This document shows positions 25,878 through 34,794 of a stretch of DNA of 64,000 nt, one piece after another; the first letter of the stretch is position 1; every line of letters starts with the position of its first letter. Below the pieces are notes generated by a model. It had not been told where the DNA came from and made no database searches. It was given only the letters and a program-made list of their open reading frames with translations. The stretch is from assembly GCF_017877135.1 (NCBI RefSeq), contig NZ_JAGIPH010000001.1:496001-560000 (forward strand), written 5' to 3'. This DNA is from Neorhizobium galegae (GTDB lineage Bacteria; Pseudomonadota; Alphaproteobacteria; Rhizobiales; Rhizobiaceae). The position numbers were made by a program, and so were the translations under genes.

Positions 25878-25896
25878 CGCTGCCAAACGGGAAGCC

Positions 25897-25929
25897 TGAA
25901 AAAGGAAAAGGGCCGCTTTCGCGACCCTT
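25897..25929 (-). terminator. Rho-independent terminator, - strand
   Basis: Read on the - strand: AAGGGTCGC-GAAA-GCGGCCCTT then TTCCTTTTTCA. One stem position is a G-U pair in the - strand RNA but an A-C mismatch in the + strand RNA, so the structure is built for - strand transcription. It lies 69 bases downstream of the 24-codon ORF at 25998-26072. Confidence 0.7.
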
Positions 25930-25939
25930 CCATGAGTTT

Positions 25940-25957
25940 GGTCTGTATCACCAGACC
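25940..25957 (-). ncRNA. Hairpin in the 3' part of the small-ORF transcript
   Basis: GGTCTG-GTGATA-CAGACC on the - strand is a perfect 6-bp stem with a 6-base loop, between the 24-codon ORF and its terminator. With a GCAG/CTGC hairpin at 25964-25976 it gives a structured 3' region, suggesting a small regulatory or dual-function RNA. Confidence 0.35.
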
Positions 25958-25997
25958 GGGACGGCAGCCAGGCTGCGGGCCCCGAGGAAAGTGTGGA

Positions 25998-26072
25998 TCA
26001 GGCCGAGGGCTGCCCCGTCAAAACCGTAACCTTTCCATTGTCCGACTTGCAGACCGAAATCTCACTCGACAT
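25998..26072 (-). CDS. Candidate 24-residue small protein
   Basis: ATG at 26072 to TGA at 25998. It starts M-S-S-E-I-S-V-C-K-S-D-N-G-K and ends L-T-G-Q-P-S-A, with no hydrophobic segment. A very strong Shine-Dalgarno, AGGAAGGTGATC, lies 4-15 bases before the ATG. Downstream come a hairpin (25940-25957) and a - strand terminator, so a transcript of about 200 nt is plausible. Function unknown; it could also be a leader peptide on a small RNA. Confidence 0.5.
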   Translation of the reverse strand: MSSEISVCKSDNGKVTVLTGQPSA

Positions 26073-26186
26073 TGGATCACCTTCCTTTCGTTACGTTGCT
26101 GTTGAGAAGAAGGTAGGATCGATCGGGCTTCCATGCAAGGCACGTTATATGACAAAGTTCGGAAAGGCGTTACCGACCGATCCGGC

Positions 26187-26206
26187 GCGCCCCTCTGCGG
26201 GGGCGC
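26187..26206 (-). terminator. GC hairpin just after the quinone oxidoreductase gene
   Basis: GCGCCCC-N6-GGGGCGC forms a 7-bp perfect stem four bases past the stop codon of the - strand gene. No T-run follows, so it is either a weak terminator or a 3' end stabiliser. Confidence 0.4.
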
Positions 26207-26210
26207 CTCA

Positions 26211-27209
26211 TCAAAGTTTCAGCACGATCTTGCCGATATGGTTGCTCGTCTCCATCAGCTCATGGGCTTCAACGACGGCGTCGAACGGCAGCACCGTATG
26301 GATGACCGGGGCAACGGTTCCGGCTTCCAGAAGCGGCCAGACATGGGTGGCGAGATCATCGCGGATCGCGCGCTTTTCTTCTGCCGTGCGCGGGCGCATG
26401 GTGGAGCCGGTCACCGTCAGGCGCTTGACCATGATCGGCGACAGATTGACCTTGTCGGCCACCGCCCCGCCGAGGAAGGCGATGATCGAGAGGCAGCCGT
26501 CCTTGGCCAGCACGGAGAGGTTCTTTTCGAAATAGGCGGCCCCGATCATGTCGAGCACCACATCGACGCCGGCATCGCCGGTCACATCCTTCACCACCGA
26601 GACGAAATCCTCCGTCTTGTAGTTGATCGCCTTCGTCGCGCCGAGGGTTTCGCAGGCAGCACATTTTTCCGCGGAACCCGCGGTGGTGAAAACGGTCGCG
26701 CCAAACGCCCGCGCGAGCTGGATCGCGGTGGTGCCGATGCCGGAGGTGCCGCCATGGATGAGCACGCTTTCGCCCTCCGTCAGCCCGGCCATCTGGAAGA
26801 GGTTTGCCCAGACGGTGAAGAAGGTTTCCGGAACGGCAGCGGCCCTCACCGCATCATAGCCATTGGGGAAGGCCAGCGCCTGGCCAGCCGGAATGACCGC
26901 ATATTCGGCATAGCCGCCACCATTCGCCAGACCGCAGACCGGATCGCCGAGGGAAAAGTCGCTGACGCCCTCGCCAAGCGCTGCCACCGTGCCGGCAACT
27001 TCGAGCCCGAGAATCGGGCTTGCATCCTTCGGCGGCGGATAGGTTCCCTGCCGCTGGGCGACATCCGGGCGGTTCACGCCCGCCGCCTCGACCTTCACCA
27101 GAATTTCGCCGGCGCGCGGACGCGGCACCGGCCCCGTGGCAAAGGTCATCACCTGAGGCGCGCCGAAGGACGGCAGGTCGACATGGCGCATGGTGTCGGG
27201 AAGGGTCAT
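26211..27209 (-). CDS. NAD(P)H-quinone oxidoreductase, PIG3 family
   Basis: A 332-residue zinc-less medium-chain dehydrogenase. The segment A-A-G-V-N-R-P-D near residue 42 is the quinone-oxidoreductase hallmark. [10 protein letters not shown] at about 153-162 is the NADP-binding loop. It resembles the PIG3/QorB group, which reduces quinones or other carbonyl/alkene substrates in the cytoplasm. No operon partners are on either side. Confidence 0.9.
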   Translation of the reverse strand: MTLPDTMRHVDLPSFGAPQVMTFATGPVPRPRAGEILVKVEAAGVNRPDVAQRQGTYPPPKDASPILGLEVAGTVAALGEGVSDFSLGDPVCGLANGGGYAEYAVIPAGQALAFPNGYDAVRAAAVPETFFTVWANLFQMAGLTEGESVLIHGGTSGIGTTAIQLARAFGATVFTTAGSAEKCAACETLGATKAINYKTEDFVSVVKDVTGDAGVDVVLDMIGAAYFEKNLSVLAKDGCLSIIAFLGGAVADKVNLSPIMVKRLTVTGSTMRPRTAEEKRAIRDDLATHVWPLLEAGTVAPVIHTVLPFDAVVEAHELMETSNHIGKIVLKL

Positions 27210-27303
27210 CAGCTTGTCCTCTCGTTCGGCTTCCTGATGTAGGACAGGGACGACTGGTTGGAAAGGCGGCGCGCTGACGCGGGGGGCGGCCGGCGGTGTC
27301 GCC

Positions 27304-29109
27304 TCAGCCTGCCCCGTGCAGGAGCGAAAACACCAGCCCGCTCTCGCAATCCTTGGCCTGCGCCTTCACCGCGGCAATGGCCGCGCTGATGGGCCCGACA
27401 TCATCGAGCAGCAGGCCGGCCGGCAGTTCCACCACGCCGATGGAACAGCGCAGAAGGGGAAAATCCCGCTCGGTGCCGCTGCGGTCATGGGCGCGAATGC
27501 TGCCGGCAGCGCGATCCTCGGCCGAATACAGCTCCACGACATCCGCATGGAAATCCGACAGCAGGCGCCCGAGGATTTCCGACAGTTCCTCGCGCGTCCA
27601 GTCGGAAAGGCCGATGAAGAAATCGTCGCCGCCGACATGGCCGAGAAAATCGCCTTCGGAGAAGAAATAGCGCTTCATCAGCGCAGCAAACAGCGAGAGC
27701 GCATGATCGCCCCTCTGGAAGCCGTAATGATCGTTGAACGGCTTGAAGTGGTCGAAGTCGCAGTAGCAGAAGAAGCGCGTCTGGTCGTCGTCGCGGCCCA
27801 CTTCCTGCATGAAATCGCGGATGGCGCGATTGCCGGGAAGGCCGGTCAGCGGGTTCTGGTCCTGCGCCACCTTCAGCTGCTTCTCGTTGATGACCTTGAT
27901 CAGCGAGGCGGCCGACACGATGCCGGCATAGCGCATGTTTTCGGTGAGGATGACGCAATCGCTGCCATCCATATTGGCAAATATATGCATCAACCGCTCG
28001 GCATTGGCATCGAGCCCGACAATCGGCGCACCCTCGACGAAATGGGCAATGGAGCGCTCGTAGATCTTGTTCTTCAACAGGTCGCGGCCGAAGGGACGGT
28101 AGATATATTCCTTCAGGTGATATTCGCTGATGATGCCGCGCGGCTCGCCATTGGCGTTGAGCACCGGAAAGAAGGCCTGGCGCGGATTGGCGCGAAACAG
28201 CTCGAACACCGTATCGACGCTGTCGTTTTCGAACACCGTCGGCAGCATCTCGATCTGCTTGCGGATAAGAATCTCGTCCAGCGACTGGCTGGAACGGCGC
28301 CCGCGCCCGAGATGGACGAGATGGGGAAAGGCCGGCTGCAATTCGCTGAGAAAGGCGGTGGGCCGAGCAATGAACCAGCCCTGCACCAGATCCACCCCGA
28401 ATTCGCGACAGGCCAGGCACTCCGCCTCGCTTTCCACCCCTTCGGCAATCACCCGCACGCCGAGCACATGCGCAATGTTGACGATGTTGCGCACCAGGTG
28501 GCGCTTGCGCGGGCTGGTCTCCAGTCCGTTGATGAAATGCCGGTCAATCTTCAGGTAATCGACGGGAAATTCGCACAGGAGCTTCATTTCGGCGTGGCCA
28601 ACGCCAAAATCGTCGATGGCAAGCTTGAAGCCCGATTTGCGCATGGTGGCGATCAGGGCGGCAAATTCCGGCGCGCTGGTGTTGTCGAACCGCTCCGACA
28701 GTTCAAAGCAGATGGAGGATGGCGGAATATCGGCCTTCGAGAGGTGGTGCACCAGCTTTTCCACCACGAGCTGACCCTCGCGGATGAGGCGCGCATCCAG
28801 ATTGATGAACAGCGTGTGGCTGGCAAAATCGGGCAGCGTGGCAAACTTGGCAAGCGCCCGCCCGGCCATCATCTGCTCCAGCCCGAGCAGCTGGTTGGCT
28901 TCGGCTGCCGTATCCAGAAGCTCCAGCGGCGAGCGGAAGCCCAGCCGCTCCTGTCCGCGCATCAGCGTTTCGTAACCGAAGACCCGGCCGGTCGCCAGTT
29001 CCACGATCGGCTGGAAGGCGTTTTCCAGCGCAAGCTTGGCAAGCGGCAACAGCTGGTCGTTCGCATAGCGTCTCAAGACAGGGTCTTCCGGCGTGACAAC
29101 GCGCGACAT
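27304..29109 (-). CDS. EAL-CBS-GGDEF c-di-GMP signalling protein
   Basis: A 601-residue cytoplasmic protein. The EAL phosphodiesterase domain comes first (about 25-255), with E47-T-L, N103, E136, D166-D167, K187, E223 and Q243 all in place, so it is probably active although EAL reads ETL. A CBS-pair region spans about 275-410. The C-terminal GGDEF domain (about 415-590) has G493-G-D-D-F497 instead of GGDEF and no RxxD I-site at the usual place. CBS pairs usually bind adenosine nucleotides, so this may couple energy state to c-di-GMP breakdown. Confidence 0.9.
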   Translation of the reverse strand: MSRVVTPEDPVLRRYANDQLLPLAKLALENAFQPIVELATGRVFGYETLMRGQERLGFRSPLELLDTAAEANQLLGLEQMMAGRALAKFATLPDFASHTLFINLDARLIREGQLVVEKLVHHLSKADIPPSSICFELSERFDNTSAPEFAALIATMRKSGFKLAIDDFGVGHAEMKLLCEFPVDYLKIDRHFINGLETSPRKRHLVRNIVNIAHVLGVRVIAEGVESEAECLACREFGVDLVQGWFIARPTAFLSELQPAFPHLVHLGRGRRSSQSLDEILIRKQIEMLPTVFENDSVDTVFELFRANPRQAFFPVLNANGEPRGIISEYHLKEYIYRPFGRDLLKNKIYERSIAHFVEGAPIVGLDANAERLMHIFANMDGSDCVILTENMRYAGIVSAASLIKVINEKQLKVAQDQNPLTGLPGNRAIRDFMQEVGRDDDQTRFFCYCDFDHFKPFNDHYGFQRGDHALSLFAALMKRYFFSEGDFLGHVGGDDFFIGLSDWTREELSEILGRLLSDFHADVVELYSAEDRAAGSIRAHDRSGTERDFPLLRCSIGVVELPAGLLLDDVGPISAAIAAVKAQAKDCESGLVFSLLHGAG

Positions 29110-29298
29110 AACGATCTTCCAGGCTCGGACGCAAACGATAAAAATACGACAGACAATCGCCTGTCATTCGTCAAAGAAGTCTTGCCGCCAGATGAAGGTT
29201 TGATGACAGTCCCCAGTTTCGTTCGAGCATGCCGGCCCTCCGGCGGAGGCGGGAAGCTTGCGGCCGCCTGGCAGGCCGAAATCCTGCGCGATTTTTTA

Positions 29299-29318
29299 TT
29301 GATTGATCAGTCAATCAA
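29299..29318. promoter_or_regulatory. betI operator: BetI operator-like inverted repeat
   Basis: TTGATTGA-TCAG-TCAATCAA has perfect 8-bp arms around a 4-base centre, 29 bases upstream of betI. The position and T-T-G-A-x-T-G-A type arms fit the TetR-family BetI operator, so betI-betB should be autorepressed and induced by choline. Confidence 0.75.
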
Positions 29319-29347
29319 AAATATACTGCCGGCATCAGGAGACACAG

Positions 29348-29959
29348 ATGCCCAAGCTTGGAATGGAACCGGTGCGCCGCAAGGCGCTGGTGGAAGCGGC
29401 CCTGCGCACCATCGGCAGCCAAGGTTCGCTGGATGTCACGATGTCGCAGATCGCCCGCGAGGCCGGCGTTTCGGCAGCGCTTGCGCATCATTATTTCGGC
29501 AGCAAGCAGCAGCTGCTGATCGCCACCATCCGGACGCTGCTGAGCCAGTTGCGCGCCGATGCGGTTTCGGCGCTCGCTCAGGCATCGACTCCCCGGGAGC
29601 GTATCTCGGCCGTCATTCGCGTCTCCTTCGACGCCGACCAGTTCGCCCCTGACGTGGTGGCCGCCTGGCTCGCTTTCTATTCCGAGGCGCAGCGTTTTGA
29701 AGAGGTGCGCCGCCTGCTGATGCTTTACGCGCGCCGGCTTCATTCCAACCTGATGTCGGGCCTTAACCCGCTCTGCGGCCGCGCCGAAGCCGGACGCATT
29801 GCCGAAGGGGCCGCAGCCCTCATCGACGGGCTCTACATTCGCCGCAGCCTGCGCACCGCCACGCTCTCCATCGAAACCTCCGTCACACTGGTGGAGGATT
29901 ATGTAAGCGGGCAGCTCGCCCAAAAGACCGCCCCTTCCCCGTCTGGAGACCGGATATGA
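29348..29959 (+). CDS. betI: Transcriptional repressor BetI
   Basis: A 203-residue TetR-family regulator. The HTH region contains [24 protein letters not shown], and the C-terminal ligand domain keeps the BetI motif [10 protein letters not shown]. It represses the choline-to-betaine genes and responds to choline. It overlaps betB by 4 bases (ATGA) and has a BetI-type operator upstream. Confidence 0.93.
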   Translation: MPKLGMEPVRRKALVEAALRTIGSQGSLDVTMSQIAREAGVSAALAHHYFGSKQQLLIATIRTLLSQLRADAVSALAQASTPRERISAVIRVSFDADQFAPDVVAAWLAFYSEAQRFEEVRRLLMLYARRLHSNLMSGLNPLCGRAEAGRIAEGAAALIDGLYIRRSLRTATLSIETSVTLVEDYVSGQLAQKTAPSPSGDRI

Positions 29960-31419
29960 AAGCCCAACCGCCCGCCTCCCATTTCATCGATGGCGCCTAT
30001 GTCGAGGATACCGCCGGCACGGTGATCGAGAGCATCTACCCGGCAACCGGCGAAGTGATTGCCCGCCTGCATGCGGCAACGCCTGCGATTGTCGATGCGG
30101 CCGTCGCGTCCGCAAAACGGGCGCAAAAGGAATGGGCCGGTTTCAGCCCTGCCCAGCGCGGCCGCGTGCTGAAAAAGGCGGCCGACCTCATCCGCGAGCG
30201 CAACCGCGCACTGTCGGAACTCGAAACGCTCGACACCGGCAAGCCGATCCAGGAAACCATCGTCGCCGACCCCTCCTCCGGCGCCGACAGCCTGGAATTC
30301 TTCGGCGGCATCATCGCCACGGCGCTGAACGGCAGCCAGATCCCGCTCGGCGGCGATTGGGCTTATACGAAACGCGTGCCGCTTGGCGTGGTCGTCGGCA
30401 TCGGCGCCTGGAACTATCCCCAGCAGATCGCCTGCTGGAAGGCAGCACCAGCGCTTGCCGCCGGCAATGCCATGGTGTTCAAGCCCTCCGAAGTGACGCC
30501 GCTCGGCGCCCTGAAGATTGCCGAGATCCTGATCGAGGCCGGCCTGCCGAAGGGCGTCTTCAACGTCATCCAGGGCGACCGCGACACGGGACCTCTGCTT
30601 GTCAATCACGCAGACGTCGCAAAAGTGTCGCTGACCGGTTCCGTACCGACGGGCCGCAAGGTGGCGGGGGCCGCCGCGGCCCAACTGAAACACGTGACGA
30701 TGGAGCTTGGCGGCAAGTCGCCGATCCTCGTCTTTGACGATGCCGATCTGGAAAGCGCCATCTCCGGCGCCATGCTCGGCAATTTCTATTCGTCGGGCCA
30801 GGTCTGCTCCAACGGCACCCGGGTCTTCGTGCAGAAAAACCTGCGCGACACATTCCTCGCGCGCCTGAAGGAGCGCACCGAGGCGATCGTCATCGGCGAT
30901 CCGGAAGATCAGGCCACCCAGATGGGGCCGCTCGTTTCGTTCACGCAGCGCGAAAAGGTGCTGGCCTATATCGAAAAGGGCAAGGCGGAAGGCGCAACGC
31001 TCATCTGCGGCGGCGGCATTCCCAACACCGTTTCCGGCGAAGGTTTTTACATCCAGCCGACGGTGTTTGCCGATGTGACCGACGAGATGACCATCGCGCG
31101 TGAGGAAATTTTTGGGCCGGTGATGTGCGTCTTGGATTTCGAGACCGAAGAAGAGGCGATCGCGCGCGCCAATGCCACCGAGTTCGGCCTTTCCGCCGGC
31201 GTCTTTACCCGCGACATCACCCGCGCCCACCGCGTGGTGGACCAGCTGGAAGCGGGCACGCTGTGGATCAACACCTACAATCTCTGCCCGGTGGAAATTC
31301 CCTTCGGCGGATCAAAGCAATCTGGCTTCGGCCGGGAGAATTCGGCCGCAGCGCTGGAACATTATTCGGAACTGAAGACGGTCTATGTCGGCATGGGACC
31401 GTGCGAGGCGCCGTATTGA
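29956..31419 (+). CDS. betB: Betaine-aldehyde dehydrogenase
   Basis: A 487-residue NAD-dependent aldehyde dehydrogenase that oxidises betaine aldehyde to glycine betaine, an osmoprotectant and carbon/nitrogen source. Catalytic C284 lies in G-Q-V-C-S-N-G-T, the general base E250 in E-L-G-G-K-S-P, and E-E-I-F-G-P-V near residue 386. It is translationally coupled to betI. betC (choline sulfatase), which often sits here in rhizobia, is absent. Confidence 0.95.
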   Translation: MKAQPPASHFIDGAYVEDTAGTVIESIYPATGEVIARLHAATPAIVDAAVASAKRAQKEWAGFSPAQRGRVLKKAADLIRERNRALSELETLDTGKPIQETIVADPSSGADSLEFFGGIIATALNGSQIPLGGDWAYTKRVPLGVVVGIGAWNYPQQIACWKAAPALAAGNAMVFKPSEVTPLGALKIAEILIEAGLPKGVFNVIQGDRDTGPLLVNHADVAKVSLTGSVPTGRKVAGAAAAQLKHVTMELGGKSPILVFDDADLESAISGAMLGNFYSSGQVCSNGTRVFVQKNLRDTFLARLKERTEAIVIGDPEDQATQMGPLVSFTQREKVLAYIEKGKAEGATLICGGGIPNTVSGEGFYIQPTVFADVTDEMTIAREEIFGPVMCVLDFETEEEAIARANATEFGLSAGVFTRDITRAHRVVDQLEAGTLWINTYNLCPVEIPFGGSKQSGFGRENSAAALEHYSELKTVYVGMGPCEAPY

Positions 31420-31446
31420 GATGCAGCTGGCCGTCGCGACCGTTTG

Positions 31447-31600
31447 CCCCCCTCTGCCCTGCCGGGCATCTCCCCCACAAGGGGGGAGATCGGATGGGGT
31501 CGACCTTTCGCCGGTCTTCAATGGGGTCGGGCCTGCTGGGAGAACGCGGCTTGCCGATCTCCCCCCGTGTGGGGGAGATGTCCGGCAGGACAGAGGGGGG
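31447..31600. repeat. Family B intergenic inverted-repeat element, copy 1
   Basis: A 154-bp element whose ends are a 47-bp inverted repeat (31447-31493 and 31554-31600) with only about four mismatches. The arm begins CCCCCCTCTGCCCTGCCGGG, then CATCTCCCCCACAAGGGGGG. The 60-bp centre is unrelated to that of the second copy at 44053-44254. It lies between betB and the toxin-antitoxin pair, 27 bases after the betB stop. Confidence 0.85.
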
Positions 31601-31621
31601 TATGGCCAGCGCACCCGCCCC

Positions 31622-31972
31622 TCACATCACGATATCGTCGAGATCCACTTTCAGGGCCGCCGCAATGCGCTTCAACACATCGATGGAACCGGTCTTCTTG
31701 CCGCTTTCGATCTCGGACAGGTAGGGCTGCGAGATGCCGGCGGCTTCTGCAAGCTCGGAGACGGTGAGTTTGCGGTAGGTGCGGTAGGTGCGGATGCGGC
31801 TGTCGGTTTGGCTGAGTTCGTAAACGAGTTCCGCCGGCCAGGTCTCCTCTCCGGCTTCGATCCGAGCCATGATTTCCTTGGCCATAATGATATCCATCAT
31901 GTCCTCGAACTCTTCCTCCGGGACGAGGACAAATGGCTGACCGTCGATGACCGTTCTGTTGAAAACACCCAT
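31622..31972 (-). CDS. XRE-family antitoxin (HigA/RelB-position partner)
   Basis: A 116-residue protein. The N-terminal half is a linker/dimer region with E-E-E-F-E-D-M-M. The C-terminal half is an HTH_3 domain, K-L-T-V-S-E-L-A-E-A-A-G-I-S-Q-P-Y-L-S-E-I-E-S-G-K-K. It follows the RelE-like toxin gene with 3 bases between them, the toxin-first order of HigBA-type modules. It should neutralise the toxin and repress the pair. Confidence 0.88.
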   Translation of the reverse strand: MGVFNRTVIDGQPFVLVPEEEFEDMMDIIMAKEIMARIEAGEETWPAELVYELSQTDSRIRTYRTYRKLTVSELAEAAGISQPYLSEIESGKKTGSIDVLKRIAAALKVDLDDIVM

Positions 31973-31975
31973 GGC

Positions 31976-32221
31976 CTAATCCTTATAGATCCCACCTCTT
32001 GGGCCGATATTGACCACGAGGACGAGGTTCGTACGTTCGTCGATGATGACCCGGTCGTCGCCGACCCGGATCCGCGCCAGCGAGCTTCCGGCCAATCGCT
32101 TCAGATCGACACGCTCCCCACGGGCGAACGCATCGACCTTCGCCTTGATGGCAGCCTCTCGCTTCGGCTGCATCCGGCTCAGGCTCTTCTTCGCGGCGTT
32201 AGAATACTCAACCGGCTTCAT
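31976..32221 (-). CDS. RelE/ParE-superfamily toxin
   Basis: An 81-residue basic protein. The C-terminal half, L-A-R-I-R-V-G-D-D-R-V-I-I-D followed by V-N-I-G-P-R-G-G-I-Y, is the RelE-fold pattern of ribosome-dependent mRNA interferases. It is co-directional with and upstream of the XRE antitoxin. The start at 32221 gives the usual M-K-P-V-E-Y-S-N beginning. A longer frame starts at 32260, but its first codons overlap the predicted promoter. Confidence 0.85.
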   Translation of the reverse strand: MKPVEYSNAAKKSLSRMQPKREAAIKAKVDAFARGERVDLKRLAGSSLARIRVGDDRVIIDERTNLVLVVNIGPRGGIYKD

Positions 32222-32227
32222 CGCATC

Positions 32228-32256
32228 AACATAGCCCACAGCTATAATTAACGCAA
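32228..32256 (-). promoter_or_regulatory. Promoter of the RelE/XRE toxin-antitoxin pair
   Basis: On the - strand, TTGCGT and TATGTT are spaced by exactly 17 bases. The -10 ends 6 bases before the toxin ATG, so the transcript would begin at or next to the start codon (leaderless). Confidence 0.45.
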
Positions 32257-32271
32257 CCATGGATTGCTGAC

Positions 32272-33921
32272 ATGCAGGCAGATTTCGTCATCATCGGTTC
32301 CGGCTCCGCAGGGGCGGCCATGGCCTACCGCCTGTCGGAAGATGGCAGGCACAGCGTCATCGTGCTGGAATTCGGCGGTTCCGATGTCGGACCCTTCGTA
32401 CAGATGCCGGCAGCGCTTGCCTACCCGATGAACATGGAGCGCTACAACTGGGGATACCTCTCCGAACCCGAACCGCATCTCAACAACCGGCGCATGATCG
32501 CGCCGCGCGGAAAAGTGGTCGGCGGGTCCTCCTCGATCAACGGCATGGTTTACGTGCGCGGCCATGCGGAGGATTTCAACCGCTGGGAGGAGATGGGCGC
32601 GCAGGGCTGGGCGTATGCGGATGTGCTGCCCTATTTCAAGCGGATGGAGCATGCGCATGGTGGGGAAGACGGCTGGCGCGGCACCGATGGGCCGATGCAT
32701 GTGCGCCGGGGTGCCGCCAAAAACCCGCTCTACAGCGCCTTCATAGAGGCCGGGCGCCAGGCCGGTTTTCCGGTGACGGAGGATTATAACGGCCGCAGCC
32801 AGGAAGGTTTTGGCCTGATGGAGCAGACGAGCTGGCAGGGCCGCCGCTGGTCCACCGCCAATGCCTATCTGAAGCCGGCGCTGAAACGCGACAATTGCCA
32901 CCTGATCCGCTGCTTTGCCCGCAAGGTGGTGATGGAAGGGCGGCGAGCCATCGGCGTGGAAGTCGAGATGGGCGGCAAGATCGCGGTGATCCGCGCGAAC
33001 CGCGAGGTCATCGTCGCAGCCTCCGCCTTCAACTCGCCCAAGATCCTGATGCTGTCGGGCATCGGGCCCGCCGCCCATTTGAAGGACATGGGAATTTCCG
33101 TCGTGGCGGACCGGCCGGGCGTCGGGCAGAATCTGCAGGACCACCTGGAATATTACCACCAGTTCAAGTCAAAGCTGCCGATCACGCTGCATTCGAAGAA
33201 CAACTGGTTCTGGAAGGGCGTGGTCGGGGCCGAATGGCTGTTCTTCAAGACCGGGCTTGGCACGTCAAACCAGTTCGAGGCCGCCGCCTTCATCCGCTCG
33301 GGCGCCGGCATCAAATGGCCTGACATCCAGTATCATTTCCTGCCGATAGCGGTGTCCTACGACGGAAAATCCTCGGCCGAGGGCCATGGTTTCCAGGCCC
33401 ATGTCGGCTACAACATGTCGAAATCGCGCGGCGCAGTCACGCTTCGCTCGCCGGATGCGAAGGACGCGCCGGTGCTGCGCTTCAACTATATGAGCGACCC
33501 GGACGACTGGGTGAAATTCCGCCATGCGGTGCGGGTGACCCGCGAGATCTTTGGCCAGAAGGCGTTCGACCCCTACCGCGAGGCGGAATTGGCGCCGGGC
33601 GACCGTGTGCAGAGCGACGAGGAGATCGACGCCTATCTCGCCGAACATCTGGAAGGCGCCTACCACCCCTGCGGCACGGTCAAAATGGGCCGCTCAGATG
33701 ATCCGATGGCGGTGGTCGATCCGCAGTGCCGGGTGATCGGCGTGGAAAACCTGCGCGTCGCCGACAGCTCCATCTTCCCGCACGTCACTTACGGCAACCT
33801 CAACGGCCCCTCGATCATGACCGGCGAAAAGGCCGCCGACCATATTCTCGGGAAAGATCCCCTGCCGCGCTCCAATCAGGAGCCGTGGATCAACCCGCGC
33901 TGGCAGGTGAGCGACCGGTAG
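32272..33921 (+). CDS. betA: Choline dehydrogenase
   Basis: A 549-residue GMC-family FAD enzyme that oxidises choline to betaine aldehyde, feeding BetB. The FAD-binding loop is [24 protein letters not shown] near residue 84 is the GMC signature, and [10 protein letters not shown] near residue 464 holds the catalytic His. It is cut off from betB by a repeat and an opposing toxin-antitoxin pair, so it probably has its own promoter. A TATAAT lies at 32243-32248, but without a convincing -35. Confidence 0.95.
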   Translation: MQADFVIIGSGSAGAAMAYRLSEDGRHSVIVLEFGGSDVGPFVQMPAALAYPMNMERYNWGYLSEPEPHLNNRRMIAPRGKVVGGSSSINGMVYVRGHAEDFNRWEEMGAQGWAYADVLPYFKRMEHAHGGEDGWRGTDGPMHVRRGAAKNPLYSAFIEAGRQAGFPVTEDYNGRSQEGFGLMEQTSWQGRRWSTANAYLKPALKRDNCHLIRCFARKVVMEGRRAIGVEVEMGGKIAVIRANREVIVAASAFNSPKILMLSGIGPAAHLKDMGISVVADRPGVGQNLQDHLEYYHQFKSKLPITLHSKNNWFWKGVVGAEWLFFKTGLGTSNQFEAAAFIRSGAGIKWPDIQYHFLPIAVSYDGKSSAEGHGFQAHVGYNMSKSRGAVTLRSPDAKDAPVLRFNYMSDPDDWVKFRHAVRVTREIFGQKAFDPYREAELAPGDRVQSDEEIDAYLAEHLEGAYHPCGTVKMGRSDDPMAVVDPQCRVIGVENLRVADSSIFPHVTYGNLNGPSIMTGEKAADHILGKDPLPRSNQEPWINPRWQVSDR

Positions 33922-33922
33922 A

Positions 33923-34288
33923 TCAGAGCTGATAGGGAATTCGGATACCCGGGTGCCCGGTCGGCATATCCTTGCTATCCCGGCTTACCAGGATGCGATC
34001 CTGCACCTGGGCGCTTGCCCATACAATGGCATCCGGCAGTTTCAAGCGATGCTGCCGGCGCAAGGCAACTGTCTTTTCTGCAACAGGACGGTCGATCTCA
34101 ACCAGAACGAAGCGGGCAAGGAATGCCTCAGTTGCCTCGCGGTGCGGCTCGCGCGCACCCACCATCACCTCCATCCAGGTGACCATGCTGATGGCGATGT
34201 CGTCGTAGAGGCTCATTTCCTGCCGCGCCGCCTCTATTCCGTTCAGGTAATCGATCAGGATATTGGTGTCGACAAGGGCCTTCACCAC
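33923..34288 (-). CDS. vapC: VapC-like PIN-domain toxin
   Basis: A 121-residue PIN nuclease. Acidic catalytic residues are visible in L-V-D-T-N-I-L-I-D-Y-L (N-terminus), W-M-E-V-M-V-G (about 38-44), L-P-D-A-I-V-W (about 94-100) and S-R-D-S. Its start overlaps the end of the vapB-like antitoxin gene by 7 bases, the usual VapBC arrangement. The stop codons of betA and vapC are one base apart (convergent). Confidence 0.9.
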   Translation of the reverse strand: MVKALVDTNILIDYLNGIEAARQEMSLYDDIAISMVTWMEVMVGAREPHREATEAFLARFVLVEIDRPVAEKTVALRRQHRLKLPDAIVWASAQVQDRILVSRDSKDMPTGHPGIRIPYQL

Positions 34289-34503
34289 TGCGCTCGCAAC
34301 TCGCGCTGATAGCGAAGGCCATCCTCGCTCGCTTCTTCCGATGCCCAGAGGCCGAAGGCTTCGTCAAAATCGGGCTTCACGCGTCTTTCGATCATGGCGG
34401 CGACGGCCTCGCGCACCAGTGCGCTGCGCGACACCTTTTCCTGCCGGGCAATGCGATCAAGAGCCGCAATTGCGGCATCGTCAAAATCGATGAGGGTGCG
34501 CAC
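34282..34503 (-). CDS. vapB: Ribbon-helix-helix antitoxin (VapB partner)
   Basis: A 73-residue antitoxin beginning with the RHH strand (V/M)-R-T-L-I-D-F-D-D, then a helix with R-S-A-L-V-R-E-A-V-A-A-M. The C-terminus wraps the toxin. I place the start at the GTG at 34503, because GGAGG lies 6 bases upstream and the 25-bp operator is then fully outside the gene. An ATG at 34527 would put part of the operator in the coding sequence. Confidence 0.85.
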   Translation of the reverse strand: MRTLIDFDDAAIAALDRIARQEKVSRSALVREAVAAMIERRVKPDFDEAFGLWASEEASEDGLRYQRELRAQW

Positions 34504-34516
34504 GGTAGCCTCCATG

Positions 34517-34541
34517 GCGTATATCATCGTATGATATACGC
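34517..34541. promoter_or_regulatory. vapBC operator: 11-bp perfect inverted repeat
   Basis: GCGTATATCAT-CGT-ATGATATACGC. RHH antitoxins bind such dyads to autorepress. It overlaps a - strand promoter, TTGAGG (34556-34561) and TATATC (34533-34538), spaced by 17 bases. Confidence 0.8.
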
Positions 34542-34607
34542 GTTTTGGCTTTCTTCCTCAAGCGAACTGCTGCCGAGCAAATTTATTTGCCCGAAGCCCG
34601 AAGGCCG

Positions 34608-34637
34608 CCGACGGATTTTTGTAATTGCGGCGTTCAA
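34608..34637 (+). promoter_or_regulatory. Candidate ECF-type promoter upstream of the sigma-factor gene
   Basis: CCGACGGATTTTT, then 10 bases, then CGTTCAA. The same 13-bp block with CGTTGAA 11 bases later occurs at 36302-36332 before the DUF1800 gene. It lies about 160 bases before the chosen sigma-factor start. Confidence 0.55.
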
Positions 34638-34794
34638 CAGGCATGATGCTGACCGAAGGGTCACGATGCGGCAGGAGAATGGAGATCGCCATTCAATCGA
34701 GACGGGTGCAAGGGAACCGCGACCGGCGGGGTATCCGCATGCGCGCCGGGCCATGCTGCCCGATCGAGCGGTCTATGGACAGGTGTCTTTCCCT

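Noticed and set aside
27316-29652. A 778-codon open frame on the + strand opposite the EAL-CBS-GGDEF gene
   Set aside because: The - strand frame has complete c-di-GMP domains. The + strand product has no recognisable domain, a biased His/Gln/Gly composition and no ribosome-binding site. Long antisense frames are expected in GC-rich codon usage.
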